58,307 nt of DNA from NCBI GenBank assembly GCA_031258945.1, contig JAIRME010000045.1, positions 1-58,307 on the forward strand. The letters run 5' to 3'. Position 1 is the first letter of the stretch. Every line of letters begins with the position of its first letter. The notes under the pieces were generated by a model. The model searched no databases. It was not told the origin of the DNA and saw only the letters and a program-made list of their open reading frames with translations. The stretch comes from Mycoplasmataceae bacterium. Its GTDB lineage: Bacteria; Bacillota_I; Bacilli_A; Mycoplasmatales; Mycoplasmoidaceae. Positions 23,306 through 34,310 of the stretch are shown piece after piece. Position numbers and translations under genes: made by a program.

Positions 23306-23336
23306 ATTATAAAGTAATGGGGGGGGGAGTTGTCAA
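23306..23336 (-). promoter_or_regulatory. Promoter with C9 tract in its spacer
   Basis: On the - strand a perfect TTGACA (23331-23336) and a perfect TATAAT (23306-23311) are separated by 19 bases. Nine of these (23319-23327) are a C homopolymer. Loss of two C would restore the optimal 17-base spacing. Spacer-length switching is an established phase-variation mechanism. Confidence 0.85.
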
Positions 23337-23339
23337 CCC

Positions 23340-23641
23340 ATAAAGGGCAACTATATCACCAACGCGCGTATACGTATGAGCGCGAAACATACCTAACATG
23401 TTAGGTAAATTCTGTAATAATCATTGATAAAAATCAAAAAAAATAAATTATAAAAATTTCTAAAAAAGTCTTTTTTTAGAAAATTATTATGTCGAATATT
23501 TACCATGTAAGTACATGATCTAAAATGCCACGGCGAATAGTTACTTATACTTTTTTTACTTGATACTTACTTAGCGGCTCTTATAGTTAAAATAAAATGC
23601 ATTTTGAAAATGATAGTGCTTGGATATATATTTTTTTCATT
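23340..23641. other. Gene-free region with palindromes and a terminator
   Basis: About 300 bases without a gene. It holds a perfect 16-base palindrome ACCTAACATGTTAGGT (23391-23406), a GC-rich imperfect palindrome around CGCGCGTATACGTATGAGCGCG (23363-23384), CATGTA-AG-TACATG (near 23504), and an A/T hairpin (ATTTCTAAAAAA at 23456-23467 with TTTTTTTAGAAAAT from 23471) that can terminate the gene ending at 23642. Confidence 0.6.
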
Positions 23642-24580
23642 TTATACTACTTCGTAACTAACAATAATTGAACCAAAATAATTGTCGCCAAAAGCTTCAA
23701 TATAACATACACCATGATTAGGTTCACTAGTTACCACTTGCGATCAAAATGCTTCTCATCCACTCAATGGAGTTGTTGTAGTGTTTAATAATTCTACTCT
23801 TAATCTAATGTCTTGTCTATTTGGTTGTTTGATAAAAGTACCTAAATTTTTGTTAACAATAATAGTATTAATATCAACTCCTTTTGGATATTCAAAAGTA
23901 ACTTGTGCCTGCCCGCTAAAGAACGAATTCCCCAAATTAACATTAATCATTGCACCAAAATCATTAAAATTAACAGTCAATTGCTGGAGTACTTCATTCC
24001 ATGAATGTAAATCTCAATCATTAGGTGAAAGTTCATTCATTGCAAAAAAAGTTTTAACCACATCTAATTCGGTTGGTTTCCCATCATAAAAAGAACCAAT
24101 ATCTTTTTTAGGTAGTTGACCAATATCTCTTTGTGCAAGATAACAAATAATTTCAGGTGATTTAAATTCTTGTTTGTGGACTGATGCAACTAATCAAAAC
24201 TTAAATTGTAAAACATCAGTTGGAAAGATAACATCATCGCGAAAAGAAATCGTTAATGAATGTGTTCCATCATCATCATTACCATGCAATCCTTCTATTT
24301 TTAAAATTTGATCTCAACTATAAGTATCTGGTAGATTAGAGTATTCAGTTCAATGAATATCATTTCACTTTATCCCTCCCCCCCCAGCATACTCCACTGA
24401 TAAAACTGTACTATTGTAATTAGTATTAACACAGCTAATGGACTCGTATGATAATGCATAATTAATGCTAACCTCATCATTCGACTTTCTCATTAAAAAT
24501 CAATATGTACAAAATCCGCCAGCACCTACAACTGTAAGCCCTATTATTGGCAAAATAATCTTAAGTTTCTTTTTTTTCAT
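23642..24580 (-). CDS. Surface protein with in-frame G8 coding tract (ON)
   Basis: 312 residues: basic start (KKKKLK), one hydrophobic segment (about 6-29) as signal anchor, and an Asp/Thr-rich ectodomain. Codons 66-68 are GGG GGG GGA, from a G8 homopolymer at 24378-24385. The frame is open through it to the TAA at 23642, so this copy is ON; one base gained or lost would shift frame near residue 67. Seven or more UGA Trp codons are used. The segment NSFFSGQAQVTF resembles FYTGSVTIT and MYTGEIKVVF in the preceding gene, suggesting shared repeat modules. It starts 35 bases after that gene. Confidence 0.8.
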
Positions 24581-24615
24581 TATTCATAATTAGTAATACC
24601 AAAAAGTTTGACTAT

Positions 24616-25893
24616 CTAATATGAAGTACTCCAAGTAATAGTAACAGAACCAGTGTAAAATAAATTACCTGGAATTGGTTCAAGAGTAAAAGTACCATCA
24701 GACTGTCAATCATTTCAAGTTGATACATTATTTCAATTACACCCACTAGGTAATAAGATAGCATCCCAATTAATAGCAGTATCTAAATTCGCGTCAAGAG
24801 CTTGCATAAAATCAGCAAAAGTAGGTTTTTCAATGAATGAAAGAACACGTTTATCACCCGGAACAACAGTTTCTAAATTTTCTCCAGTTGGTTCTACAGA
24901 ATAAGTAATTTGTTTAATACCGGTTCAATATTCATTCCCTTGCTTAACGCTTAATGTTCTACCACCTTGTGAATAAGTACCAAAATTTACATCTTCTTGA
25001 ACTATGTTTTCCTTGGTACCGAATGCATTCTTATTGGTTTCCATAAATCAGCTAAATATCTCTAAATCAGAAGGATCTTCAGCCAAAGCTCCTCCTGCAC
25101 TCATATTTGTAATGGTTGCCGAACTGAAGTTGATACGTCCAACATTAAACACAACTTTAATTTCACCTGTATACATATTGGAATAATCAATTGGAAGAAG
25201 ATTAACTGAATAAGTATCAACATCATCGCCAGCATCATTCCATTGTAATCCTGTAGAACTTTTTACATCGTCAATTTTGATTTGGTTAATATCTAAAGCA
25301 CCGTTATATAAGGTTGATGCATCCAATCACTTCAATAAATTTGTTTGATTATCAATACCTTTCAAAGAAGACACATCAACAGCACTTTGTGTTGATAACC
25401 AAGTTGCATAACTACTGTTTAAATTTACTACATTGTCTGTTCCATTAAAAGCTTGGTTCAAAGTAATAGGAGTAGTTGGGTTTTGTTGCGCTCATTGAAT
25501 ATTAACTACATTACCTGAATCAGTTTTGTAATCAGGTGATCAATCTACTACTTTAACCTGAGCTGTACATACACTAGGGGTTGACACATTAATATTATTA
25601 AAAGTTCATTGATTAGGATGTCAATTATCATCTTGGGAACCACTTGGGTTATTAGCAATTTTTAAAATACTATTTAATTGACGAGAATTAGGGGTTATAT
25701 TGACTCCTCACGGAACAGTGCCTAAATTTGTAATCGTAAGAATAGAAGATAATTCTATTGGGTCTCCAACTGTCTGTACATTAGAATGACTATTTAAAAT
25801 AATGTTTGTAACTACTCCAGTAGTCATTCCTAATAATCCAGCTGCAGACAGCGAACTTGCTGTCAAAATTACTATTTTCTTTCTCTTATTCAT
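24616..25893 (-). CDS. Surface protein, paralogue-like to its downstream neighbour
   Basis: 425 residues with a basic start (MNKRKKI), a hydrophobic segment (about 8-34) and no lipobox Cys, so anchored rather than lipidated. The body is polar with short motifs MYTGEIKVVF and FYTGSVTITW that recur in the next gene; such beta modules are familiar in mollicute surface proteins. Intact only with UGA as Trp (25708, 25048 and others). TATAAT at 25930-25935 is the likely -10, and a nine-base C tract occupies the -35 position, so the two-gene operon is a phase-variation candidate. Function unknown. Confidence 0.78.
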
Positions 25894-25929
25894 ATGAATT
25901 CCTTTACCATAACATCTGCTAACGAAAAC

Positions 25930-25964
25930 ATTATAACATTTTCGTCATTATTGATGGGGGGGGG
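25930..25964 (-). promoter_or_regulatory. Promoter with C9 tract at the -35 position
   Basis: On the - strand TATAAT (25930-25935) lies 37 bases before the ATG at 25893. The C9 homopolymer (25956-25964) covers where a -35 hexamer would sit with a 17-base spacer; no TTGACA is present. Tract length may set contact with polymerase or a factor. Confidence 0.65.
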
Positions 25965-26004
25965 ATTTATGATGCTATAGATAAAAAGCGAAAATCTTAT
26001 TAAT

Positions 26005-26709
26005 TTAACTTTTTGGTTTAGATGAATCCTTAGTTTCTCTTTGCTTATGTGTACCAGAGAAGATGTAAAGAACCAAATTGGATATAAGCAACCCAATAAT
26101 TATCATCATTAATAAAATGAATACGATTCCAAAAGCAGTAAATTTTCCGTCAAAAACTACAATTTGAAATTCTGGCACTATGTTGGCCGCACCAATTAAA
26201 GCAAAAATAATTAATATGAATATACAAGTAATAGAAATAGTCAGAGATGCAATATTGAAATTGTAAATAATTATTTGTTTATTTCATTCTCTTGGTTGAT
26301 TGGTTTTTTTAAACTTATTTGTTGGTTTTAATGCTTTTAATTCTTTACGAAAATTAAGCTTAGTAGCTAATAATTGCTGCTTTAATTGCTTAATCCGTGC
26401 TTCATTCTTTTGTTCTTTAGCACTTACTAAAGATGTTTTTAATTCCTTTTTGTGCGTTAAATATTTTTGTCTTATGATTTGTTTCGGAGTTAATTGTTTA
26501 ATTTTTTTAGGCTTATTTGCTGGTTTTAATGCTTTTAGTTTTTTACGATAATCAATCTTAGCAGCTAATAATTGCTGCTTTAATTGCTTAATACGTATTT
26601 CATTTTTTTGTTTTTTAGCACTTATTAAAGATGTTTTTAATTCCTTTTTGTGCGTTAAATATTTTTGTCTTATGACTTGTTTTAAATTTAATTTTTGTAT
26701 TTTTTTCAT
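26005..26709 (-). CDS. Coiled-coil repeat protein with two C-terminal transmembrane segments
   Basis: 234 residues. The N-terminal 140 are very basic, built from two tandem 66-residue repeats, each containing IRQKYLTHKKELKTSL and IKQLKQQLLA; the DNA repeats nearly identically with a 198-base period. After the UGA Trp at 26284 come two hydrophobic segments (about 150-175 and 193-215) and a charged tail. The repeats likely form an intracellular or surface helical bundle. It is the last gene of the four-gene operon from 33256, four bases after the previous stop. No family recognised. Confidence 0.78.
26284..26690 (-). repeat. Two 198-bp tandem coding repeats
   Basis: The stretches around 26451 and 26649 repeat with a 198-base period (66 codons) and few differences. 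Recent duplication or unequal crossover is likely. Confidence 0.8.
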
Positions 26710-26713
26710 TTTC

Positions 26714-28018
26714 TTATGCTTCCAGTTGACTTGTAATGTTTGTTATAAAACTATAGTTTAGTTGATTGTTGTTATCGTAAAGGTTAATAAATCCTGTAAA
26801 ACCTTCAATTGAAAAAATATTACAATGAAAGTCAGGAATATTTAACCAATGATGACGGGCATCATCTCGGGTTATCCAAGGTATTGGCATACTTTCGTCT
26901 CCGTAAGCCGTCAAATCTATTTTAATAATATAGCGTGATAACCAAGCATCCATTGTATCGCGTTCGACTATACTTTCGTCTGCACGCAAACCATGAATCA
27001 AATCTACTAAACGTACTTTTTTAATTGTGTAATTGTCTTGAGATGTGTCTTTCCCTAGTTCGCAACGTTGAATTATCCCTATACCTTCACCATCATACAT
27101 CATGTCTGCTGCTATATAATCTTCGGAGCGAGAAAGTTTAGATGATCAACTTGGTTTAACTATTTCACCATAAGTTTGATTAATTGGTTCACTACTTAAA
27201 CGATCCAAAACTTGGGTTTTAGTTCCCTGAAATGTTCAATTTTCAAAATTTTGAGTTGGATCGTTTGGATCATGAAATTGATATTGACCAGTTCATTTGA
27301 AGTAACAGCCATCTTTTATTTTTAATGAAAACATATCATCCATACCATCAGGTACTAAAGCAGTTTGAAAAGCATCATAAACACTAATTTTGTTGTTATT
27401 TTGGTCATAAAGTGTGAGTAATAAATGAATATCAAAACTTTCCAAATTTAAAAGTGGGTTAAGTTCTGTGGTGACAATATTCTTTGATCACTCAAATGTG
27501 CTATTCGTGTTATCTATCGGTGCATTTGCTCATGTAGACATATAGGTATCGAAGTTATATTTACTTTCGTGTAATTGAATACTTGCTATATCCGATGATC
27601 CATATGAATTATGATAAAGAAAACCAAATTTAAAATCTGGATTAACCATTCCTGCTTGAACACATTCTTTTAATGTAACATAATTATTTTCACCGTATTT
27701 GTTTAAAAAATTATCTATATTAGGTACAGAAAAAGAAGCAGTATAAAAATCTTTATCAATAGTCATAGTCCAAGTAGTGTCTGTTTCTCCCGCTATATAA
27801 TGACCTGGGTCCACCGGTTGCATCCCTAATGTGGCATTATTTCATTTATCGTCATCCGGTAAATTAATAATATTAAACTGCGGTTGTAAGCCTAAATTAC
27901 CAGTTAAATAGTGTTTACTTAAATCTTCTTGTTTATGTGAAATTAAAATTGATGAAGACACAACTACCGTAATAGTAACTAACCATAAACTTGCAATAAT
28001 AGGAAATATTTTTTTCAT
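26714..28018 (-). CDS. Anchored surface protein of the four-gene operon
   Basis: 434 residues with a hydrophobic N-terminal signal anchor (about 4-26: IFPIIASLWLVTITVVVSS) and a polar ectodomain containing many Trp and aromatic residues. No lipobox, no known domain. Several UGA Trp codons. It begins two bases after the Ig-repeat gene and ends four bases before the coiled-coil gene, so it belongs to the operon 33256-26005. Co-transcription with the large membrane protein suggests a common surface complex, but this is inference. Confidence 0.75.
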
Positions 28019-28020
28019 AA

Positions 28021-30033
28021 TTATATTCCTCCTTTCACTATTGGATCTTGTTCTACACTAACATTCAAAGGATATGTTGTATAACCAACGGCTGCAGTTT
28101 TAGTGTTAAAAACATAGATCATTAGCACAAATCCATATGATGAAATAGTGCCAGTAGCAGTAACATTAAGTTTTCCACATTGTTTATAAGTTGGGTCATT
28201 CACAGTTTCAAAAAAATTAACGGAAATATTATCAGCGTCGTATGTTAGTGCATATGAATAGATCAAGTCAGTAGCACTTCCCGATATATTAAATATAATG
28301 TCCCTTGTTTCATTTTGTGCTAAAACTATACTAGAAGTACTTTCATCTTCATATTTTATATTACGATAAGTTGGAACCATATCAGTTGTTGGAATGGAAA
28401 CAATTACCAAAGTAATATTTTTGGTGCCATCAGTTAATCCATTTTTGGTACATTTAATGGTTAAACTATATGTTCCTACTTCTGCATCTGTAGTTCAAAC
28501 TAATTGTCCTTTAGTAGTGGCGGACATTGAAATTCAATTTGGTAGTGTACCACTCGTGGCAGTAACACTTCATGTACCAGTATTAGTAATATTTGTGCCG
28601 GTATTATCGCCTGCTTGAAAATCTGCGGTGCCGGCTGTACTAGTAGCACCTTGAAGATTACTAGTCCCATAAATAGTGATAGATGATGGAGTTGGAGCAG
28701 TATTAGAAATCAATAAAGTAACATTTTTAGTGCCATCAGTTAGTCCACTTTTGGTACATTTAACGGTTAAATTATATGTTCCTACCACTGCAGCTGTAGT
28801 TCAAACTAATTGTCCCTTAGTGGTGGCGGACATTGAAATCCAACTTGGTAGTGTACCACTTGTAGCATTAACACTCCATGTACCAGCATTAGTAATATCT
28901 GTGCCAGTATTATCACCTGCTTGAAAATCTGCAGTACCAGACGTATTAATAGGACCTTGAAGATTATTTGTCCCATAAACGGTGATAGATGATGGAGTTG
29001 GAGCTATATTAGAAATCAATAAAGTAACATTTTTAGTACCATCAGTTAATCCATTTTTGGTACATTTAATGGTTAAATTGTATGTTCCTACCGCTGCAGC
29101 CGTAGTCCAAACTAATTGTCCTTTAGTAGTGGTGGACATTGAAATTCAATTTGGTAGTGTACCACTTGTGGCAGCAACACTTCATGTACCAGTATCAGTA
29201 ATATTTGTGCCAGCATTATCGCCTGCTTGAAAATCTGCGGTGCCGGCTGTGTTGATAGCACCTTGAAGGTTACTAGTCCCGTAAATGGTGATAGATGATG
29301 GGGTTGGAGCTACATTAGAAATCAATAAAGTAACATTTTTAGTGCCATCAGTTAATCCGCTTTTGGTACATTTAATGGTTAAATTGTATGTTCCTACCGC
29401 TGCAGCTGTAGTCCAAACTAATTGTCCCTTAGTGGTGGTGGACATTGAAATCCAACTTGGTAGTGCACCACTTGTGGCAGCAACACTTCATGTACCCGTA
29501 TCAGTAATATTTGTACCAGCATTATCGCCTGCATGAAAATCTGCAGCTCCAGCCGTGTTAATAGCACCTTGAAGATTATTCGCACCATAAATATTGATGG
29601 ATGTTGGAGTTGGCGCAGGATTTGTAATAGTTAAATGAAATTGTTTTGAACCATTTTGATTCGTGTCTTTTTTAAAATAAGAAATAGCTAATTCGTAATC
29701 ACCAGCAACTGCATCCGAAGTTCAATCTAGTTGGCCTTTATTTGATGTGGACATTGAAATCCAACTTGGCAATGTACCGCTTGTAGCAGTAACACTTCAT
29801 ATACCATCATCGGTAATGTTTACGTTGCCATTATTAACTGCTTGAAAATCACTACTATCTGCGACTCCTGATATGCCTGAATGATTCTCCGTTCCATGTA
29901 TGACTACATCAGATGATCATTTGCTACTAGCGATTGCTATAGCGGTTATTGGAGTAACAATTGTTGCAGACAATAAAAGAGAAGCACAAATTATTGGAAG
30001 AGGTTTTCCCCATGATAAAATACTTTTTTTCAT
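28021..30033 (-). CDS. Surface protein with near-identical Ig-like repeats
   Basis: 670 residues. A hydrophobic signal segment (about 12-36) is followed by one diverged and four nearly identical 102-residue repeats, then a unique C-terminal domain of about 135 residues. Each repeat carries GTLPSWISMS and VGTYNLTIKCTKSGL, an Ig/He_PIG-like beta domain. The DNA repeat is 306 bases. UGA marks one Trp in most repeats (GTWSV). Such arrays extend from the surface and change length by recombination. Second gene of the operon, starting 10 bases after the first. Confidence 0.85.
28394..29617 (-). repeat. Four 306-bp tandem repeats
   Basis: Units start near 29617, 29311, 29005 and 28699 (- strand). 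A landmark (AGATGATGG on the + strand) recurs at 28681, 28987 and 29293, exactly 306 bases apart. A diverged fifth unit precedes them at about 29920-29618. Confidence 0.9.
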
Positions 30034-30043
30034 AATAACTATC

Positions 30044-33000
30044 CTACTTAATTGGTAATGGTATGATTCATTCAACTAATAATTTTTTATTGTCGACTTG
30101 AATAATGGCTTGAATGGTAATATTAAATGTTTGGGTAGGAAGATGATCAATCCGTAATTTGTTACCAATTAATGTAACATAATTCTCGGGTTTATCTTCG
30201 GTTGATAAAATATTCCAAACTATTTTGGAATTATCAATGGATGAACCATCACTCATTTTAATTACTCTAAAAATAATTTCATCACCTATTACAGTATTAC
30301 CACTACTATCAATTGCAAAATTTGGTTTGTCAGAAATAATGCCATATGAAACAGTACCATCTGAAAAATTAAAGTTAGCAAGATCATCGATATAAATTTG
30401 TATTATTCCTAAAACAGTAGTGAGTGCAACCAATAATGCTGTTGCAATAGCCATACCTATTGGCCCACCTTTAAATCCTTTTGGAAGTTCTGGCGATGAA
30501 CCACCTGCAACACCAGCAGCATCAACTGCGGCCATCGGTTCTGGTGGAAGAGCAGCAGGTGCATCCGGTGCTGGGGCTGGTTCAGGAGCTGGATTAGAAG
30601 AGGAGGAAGAGGAGGAAGCTTCTGAATCAGAAACATCATCACTATTTGGAAGACTACCATTTTCTTCTTCCTCTTCAGCAGCAATATAAGTTAATGGACT
30701 ATCACGAGTAAGTTCTGGTGCATGTTGTTCAACGAAAGCACATGCACCATCTAGGTCGGCTGGCGGGTCTACTCCATTGACACTATAACTACCGGATGAA
30801 TATTGACTAATTCGTCCACCTCATCTCATTCACACCGTTCCAAATAATTTCACACCAAGCATTAACCCTGGTAATGCTGCAGAACCTATCATAAAATAAT
30901 TAGAATACATTTCCGAATCTGTTAAGGAATCCATAATTGCTCTTCATTTTGCCAAATTTTGTTCTTCAGCATTATCATTTTCAGCGGTAATAACATTCAT
31001 TATGTTTGTTAAAAAAGTTCTATAGTCAGTCGTCATTGTAGCAATGGTACTTGATATATCATTTGCTGCTTGTTGTTTAATTAACAAATCTTTATGTGGG
31101 TCTCAAATGGTTTGATATCGTGCTAATATTGAAGAACCAATTTTTGCAAACGTATCTTTAATATTGATATCATAATAATTAGAGAATTTTTTCCATACTT
31201 TTTTGAACTTACGAATTGAATCAATTTCTTTCCCTTCTACTACATCAGCAGTAACGAGTAAACCAACTGCTGCCGTATTTAAAACAATTGAAAATGATAA
31301 ATACGCTGCAAATCCGCCAGATGCTATGAGGATAGCCGTATCAGTAGAAGTCAAAGCAATTAATCCTGCTTGTGCTACATTCATACTTGCTAAAAAACTA
31401 ATTTTTTGAGTCAATATTTTATCGACATTATCTTGGTTTTGATGTATGACTGTATTTAAACAATCAAAAAAATTCAATTTATTCATATCTTCTGTAACAT
31501 GGGTTGCAAAGTCTATCACTTTTGCTCATTGGGGATCAACATAAAAATTAATCCAAATATCGTTTTTAATTGTCCCATTATCATTTCAATTAAAAGTTTG
31601 CGCCTCGTAATTACCGTTATTTTTATCAGAATCAATAATGGCTCAATGTGCAAGCACAGAGAAAGCATGTTGCCCAGCACCTTCAGAATTAGTATTAACA
31701 TCAGTCACCACTAATTTTAACTTCTGATTTGCATGAAAACAACCATCTTTAATTGGAATGGCAGGATTAATTTGCGGAATATCAATTCCTTTACATACGG
31801 ATGGATCAACATACATCGGGTCATCTTTACTAACTATATAATCTTGGTTAGCATCCTCTTTACCATAAGTCGACATTAAATAATAAAGTGGTATTCTAAT
31901 ATCTGGGCTACTAACATCATAGTAACGATCTTGATTGGAGTCATAACTACCAGAAGTAATATTTACAGATTTATTTGGATAATATTCATGTTGTGAAATA
32001 TATTTAACTTCATCTTTTTTAACATTGATTTCGATTGACAATGGATGAGCATCATCATTAATTGGCGCTCACAAAACATTAGATTGATCTTGATCAGAAG
32101 CAGTAGCAGAAATTCCAAATTGAAGATCTAAATGACATTTATGGCTGTCAGCTCATACATCTTTACCAGTAATTCTAAGATGTAGTTTATAACCAGGTAT
32201 GATTTCAGCCAATCCATAGGTTGCCCCGTAACCAGAATATGTTGAAAGTGGTTTAATTTCATATTGATTTAATGCATTATCATAATCACCACTTTCAGAT
32301 GGTTTTAAATCGTTAACATTGATATCTATATTTGATAGATCTACTTTACTAAGTATTGCTCCTTCTGTACGATCGTAGGCAAAATTAAACAATTGACTTA
32401 AGTCATTTGCACCAATTTCATCATTTACATCATATTGTCCATTAGCCGAATAATCTATAATTTTCTTAGTAAAATCGGTATCAGGAATAACTGTTAATAA
32501 TTGATTTAAATGTCTCTGGGCAAAATTTAGAGCCGCTTGTTTTTGTATGTCAGTAGAAGTAGGAGTATCAGTTAAATTTTTACTTTTAATTTGTTTAGCA
32601 GATAAACCATTTTCAAACATGCCAGTTGCTAAATGATATGTAAATTCAAATGGATCTCATAACTGATTCTCACCTTGCGTGGTAGTGACGTCAAAAACAT
32701 TACTAAACTGATCTGTTTTTTGCTTGGCTTGAGTTGGATCAACACCAGCAGAAATTAACATATTCATATAGCTACCCATCGTTGCTTCTTTGTTTTTAAT
32801 TGCCAATGAATAATCATTAAGATCAGCACCAATTTTTGCTGCTTCTCTTAAAATAGCATTGTATTTTACATTTAATAAATCTTGTTCATTATCTTGCTTA
32901 TTCTTATTGTTACCAATACTTTGAAAATCAGAAACCGCTTTATTTACATTGAATAAGAAAGCTCCTGTTTGTTTTATCACATCATCGTGAGCCGAATTAT

Positions 33001-33256
33001 CATATCCATCTTTATGATCCATTCAATAAATTTTTTTACTAATTTTTGTTAAAGCATCGTTTAACAATTGAGCAACTGATCCTTCAGTTGGTAGACTACT
33101 ATTAGCATCATTTAATTTTTGATTATTTTGCTCTTGAGCATTTATAACAACAACAGGAGTAATAATAGCTGATGAAATCAGTACTCCTCCTGATAATCAA
33201 ATTAATCACTTTAATTTAAATTTCCTTTTTTTGGTAGATAGAAAAAACATAGACAT
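30044..33256 (-). CDS. Large membrane-inserted surface protein (1070 aa), operon head
   Basis: A 1070-residue protein read through many UGA Trp codons. It has a basic start, a signal anchor (about 17-38), a helical N-terminal region, a beta-rich middle, a long hydrophobic alanine-rich stretch (about 620-675), a helical part, then an acidic/serine and proline/alanine-rich linker (EEEE..., SSSSSSS, PAPEPAPAPDAP; about 860-905), a transmembrane helix (about 930-957) and an outer C-terminal domain. AAGGAG lies eight bases before the ATG. TATAAT at 33296-33301. No family recognised. The architecture parallels the protein at 37056-40160. Head of a four-gene surface operon. Confidence 0.8.
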
Positions 33257-33595
33257 AGATATGACTCCTTACTCTTTTACAATTTATTGGAGGGAATTAT
33301 ATAAAAAAAATATAAAAAACAAAATTTATTTTTCAAATTAGGTGGAAATTTACACTTTACTTTACTGAAATTTGGTGTAAAAACCAGATAAAATTATGTA
33401 TCAAATTATAAGTTTGGATTAAAAATTAATTAAGTGACAAAACATTATTTTAATCTATAGTAAGTTTTAGTATGAAAAATAGCCCTCACATGAGGACTAT
33501 TAGTACACCTACATAGCAGGTGCAAAATGAATTATGAAAGATGTTAACATAGTATAATCATGACATAAGTGGAAGCAAAGAAAGAAAAGTTCAAA
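33257..33595. other. Divergent intergenic region with two hairpins
   Basis: Holds the -10 of the four-gene operon (- strand TATAAT, 33296-33301) and of the + strand lipoprotein (TATAAT, 33553-33558). Between them are two hairpins: AATAG-C-CCTCA-CA-TGAGG-A-CTATT (33478-33501) and CACCT...AGGTG (33506-33522). On the - strand the first is followed by a T5 run and looks like a terminator. Confidence 0.6.
33478..33522 (-). terminator. Double hairpin, candidate terminator on the - strand
   Basis: Two adjacent stem-loops followed on the - strand by TTTTT. It could stop antisense read-through from the gene at 36916-34304 before it reaches the operon promoter at 33300. Confidence 0.5.
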
Positions 33596-34291
33596 ATGAA
33601 AAAAATTAAAACAATTGGGGCTTTAGCCGTTGGAGTTGGAGTAATAGGAATGACATCATCAATTGCTCTCACTAGTTGTGTTTCGCCTAATCTTGTTTTC
33701 AATGATGCATCAGATTTCATCAATTATTTTCATGATTCACAGCATCATGTTGAATACAATAAAGACAGTGATAAATTTAATATAACAAGTGATACACCGT
33801 ATACAGAAATCATTAATTATTTTATTTATGATCATAGAGTTGATGGTAAGAATTTATTGTTTAGTATGATTTTCATGGATGCCATTTCTTCTTCTTCTTC
33901 TTCTTCTTTTATAAAGCCTTTGAAACTTAAGATTGATGTCGGTTACCAAAAGGCATCTTGAGAATTAACAAGTGATTTTTATTTAAATACAATAACCATG
34001 ATAGAAAAAGGTTCATTTGCTTACTTAAAGATCGCTGATGATAGTGTAGTATTAGACTCTAAGATAAAAATAATTACTGATTCACCGCGAGGCATATTAA
34101 TTAATACAGTTTCTAAAAGTATTCACTTAACTACATGAAATGGCGTTGAATGTCGTGTAGATACAAATGTTACAATTCCTGGAATTTCATATTATTTTAT
34201 AAGTATTATGTTTTATTCAGATCTTGTACAAGACAATTTTTTATTTTATATGCCTCAATTGTGATATCCTGAAGTAACTGGTAATACCTAA
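33596..34291 (+). CDS. Lipoprotein with serine microsatellite
   Basis: 231 residues. The signal peptide MKKIKTIGALAVGVGVIGM ends at lipobox ALTSC (Cys29). A TTC/TCT trinucleotide run (33886-33907) encodes a Ser7 stretch near residue 100; changes in copy number would keep frame. UGA codons at 33959 and later are Trp. A GTG at 33569 could extend the start by nine residues, but the ATG at 33596 gives a normal signal peptide. TATAAT lies at 33553-33558. Convergent with the Ig-like lipoprotein gene. Function unknown. Confidence 0.8.
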
Positions 34292-34310
34292 TACAACTAA
34301 GAATTAGGTA
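34285..34310. terminator. Convergent terminator hairpin
   Basis: TACCTAAT (34285-34292) pairs with ATTAGGTA (34303-34310) around ten bases. The stops of both convergent genes (TAA at 34289-34291 and at 34304-34306) lie inside the arms. An A/T-rich flank on each side could serve both strands. Confidence 0.6.

Noticed and set aside
28394-29536. Series of + strand open frames opposite the Ig repeats
   Set aside because: They recur with the 306-base repeat and are antisense shadows of the real - strand protein.
28394-29617. CRISPR array suggested by regular repeats
   Set aside because: The repeats are contiguous coding units of 306 bases without unique spacers, and no cas genes are present.
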